Translations under genes and position numbers: made by a program
Notes under the pieces: model-generated
What the model was told of the DNA's origin: nothing
The model's database searches: none
The model's input: the letters and a program-made list of their open reading frames with translations, nothing else
Part shown: positions 63,695 to 64,000 of the stretch, in pieces
Numbering within the stretch: the stretch's first letter is position 1
How the letters are laid out: every line of letters starts with the position of its first letter
Origin: DASQPR01 sp963727415
Lineage (GTDB): Bacteria; Actinomycetota; Actinomycetes; Mycobacteriales; Micromonosporaceae
DNA: 64,000 nt
Assembly: GCA_963727415.1 (NCBI GenBank)
Contig: CAVSGF010000003.1
Location: 496,001 to 560,000 of the forward strand
Direction: 5' to 3'

Positions 63695-64000
63695 ATGCCG
63701 AACAACTCCAACGCCATGACCTCCCCGAACGTCCCGCCGGTCGCTCCGGCGGTGCCCGAGGGACGCGAGTTGCATGAATTGACGATCGTGGACGATTACG
63801 CGTGGATGCGGACGAGTCCCGACACCGGGCTCGGGGCGTACCTGAACGCCGAACGCGCCCACTACGACCGAGCGACGAGTCACCTGGAACCCCTCCGCGG
63901 AATGTTGTTTGACGAGGTAAAGCAACGCCTTTTACCAACTGATGACTCAGTCAGGTGGCGTCATGGTGACTTTTTCTACTACATGAAGTCCGTCACGGGA
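63695..64000 (+). CDS. S9-family oligopeptidase, N-terminal part (cut by window end)
   Basis: An open frame from ATG 63695 to the right edge encodes 102 residues. VPEGRELHELTIVDDYAWMR, LGAYLNAERAHYDRATSHLE and PLRGMLFDEVKQRLLPTDDS then RWRHGDFFYYMKSVTG match the N-terminal propeller entry of prolyl oligopeptidase/oligopeptidase B (DDYAWLR, AYLEAEN, HGDFWYY). The catalytic domain lies outside. Its divergent pairing with the opp operon suggests that imported peptides are its substrates. Confidence 0.85.
   Translation, partial: MPNNSNAMTSPNVPPVAPAVPEGRELHELTIVDDYAWMRTSPDTGLGAYLNAERAHYDRATSHLEPLRGMLFDEVKQRLLPTDDSVRWRHGDFFYYMKSVTG

Overview
This 64 kb window looks like chromosome from a high-GC filamentous actinobacterium. 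The evidence is strong GC bias at third codon positions, many GTG starts, stop/start overlaps of the ATGA and GTGA type, and typical actinobacterial families: CtpI-like giant P-type ATPase, DUF5937-ArsR regulator, F420-dependent LLM enzyme, DUF7144 protein and an ECF sigma factor in a repair operon. A Micromonosporales host is my inference. It rests on gene content, not on a marker gene.

Layout. (1) 1-3 kb: an FdrA-type acyl-CoA-synthetase-like protein and a DUF1116 protein, the pair known from the allantoin/oxamate (fdrA-ylbE) locus. (2) 3-25 kb: a plastic zone. Working genes (MFS exporter with ArsR regulator, DHFR-like reductase, pentapeptide protein, NUDIX, VOC/MarR pair, quinone oxidoreductase, methyltransferase, MazG-like protein) alternate with debris of IS30, IS21, IS110, IS5-like, ISL3, rve-type and tyrosine-recombinase genes. 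There is one intact IS6-family element. A 422-bp non-coding element with perfect 18-bp ends and a 5-bp target duplication sits inside a membrane-protein gene. (3) 13.7-17.1 kb: inside this zone lies an overlapping six-gene operon that reads as an alkylation-damage response: ECF sigma, O6-alkylguanine methyltransferase, 2OG-Fe(II) oxygenase of the DNA-damage type, an Ada-like metal-binding protein (frameshifted), a protein of unknown function, and AlkB. (4) 24.9-25.2 kb: tRNA-Gly, tRNA-Cys and tRNA-Val with a strong terminator.

(5) 25.3-37.3 kb: SDR/DUF2867 protein, bacterial serpin, two paralogous membrane-anchored proteins, CapA-type lipoprotein, a decayed CocE-type hydrolase coupled to an MFS transporter and TetR regulator, F420-dependent oxidoreductase, GNAT and methyltransferase. 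(6) 37.3-42.8 kb: a 1475-residue P-type ATPase flanked by two small Ala/Arg/Lys-rich membrane proteins. (7) 43-48 kb: DUF7144 protein, a formylglycine-generating enzyme, and a divergent sulfatase carrying the cysteine that FGE converts.

(8) 48.8-64 kb: amino-acid and peptide metabolism. An amino-acid dehydrogenase and an AruI-like TPP decarboxylase follow a tiny leader ORF. Then come an MFS transporter, an HDAC/acetylpolyamine-type deacetylase, a P1 (DmpA-like) aminopeptidase, a complete Opp/Dpp ABC transporter (oppBCDF order after a membrane-anchored binding protein), and the start of an S9 oligopeptidase. Together these suggest oligopeptide import, cleavage and amino-acid breakdown, possibly of arginine.

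Several intergenic palindromes beside regulators are listed as candidate operators. Functions come from sequence motifs read by eye; no database search was possible.
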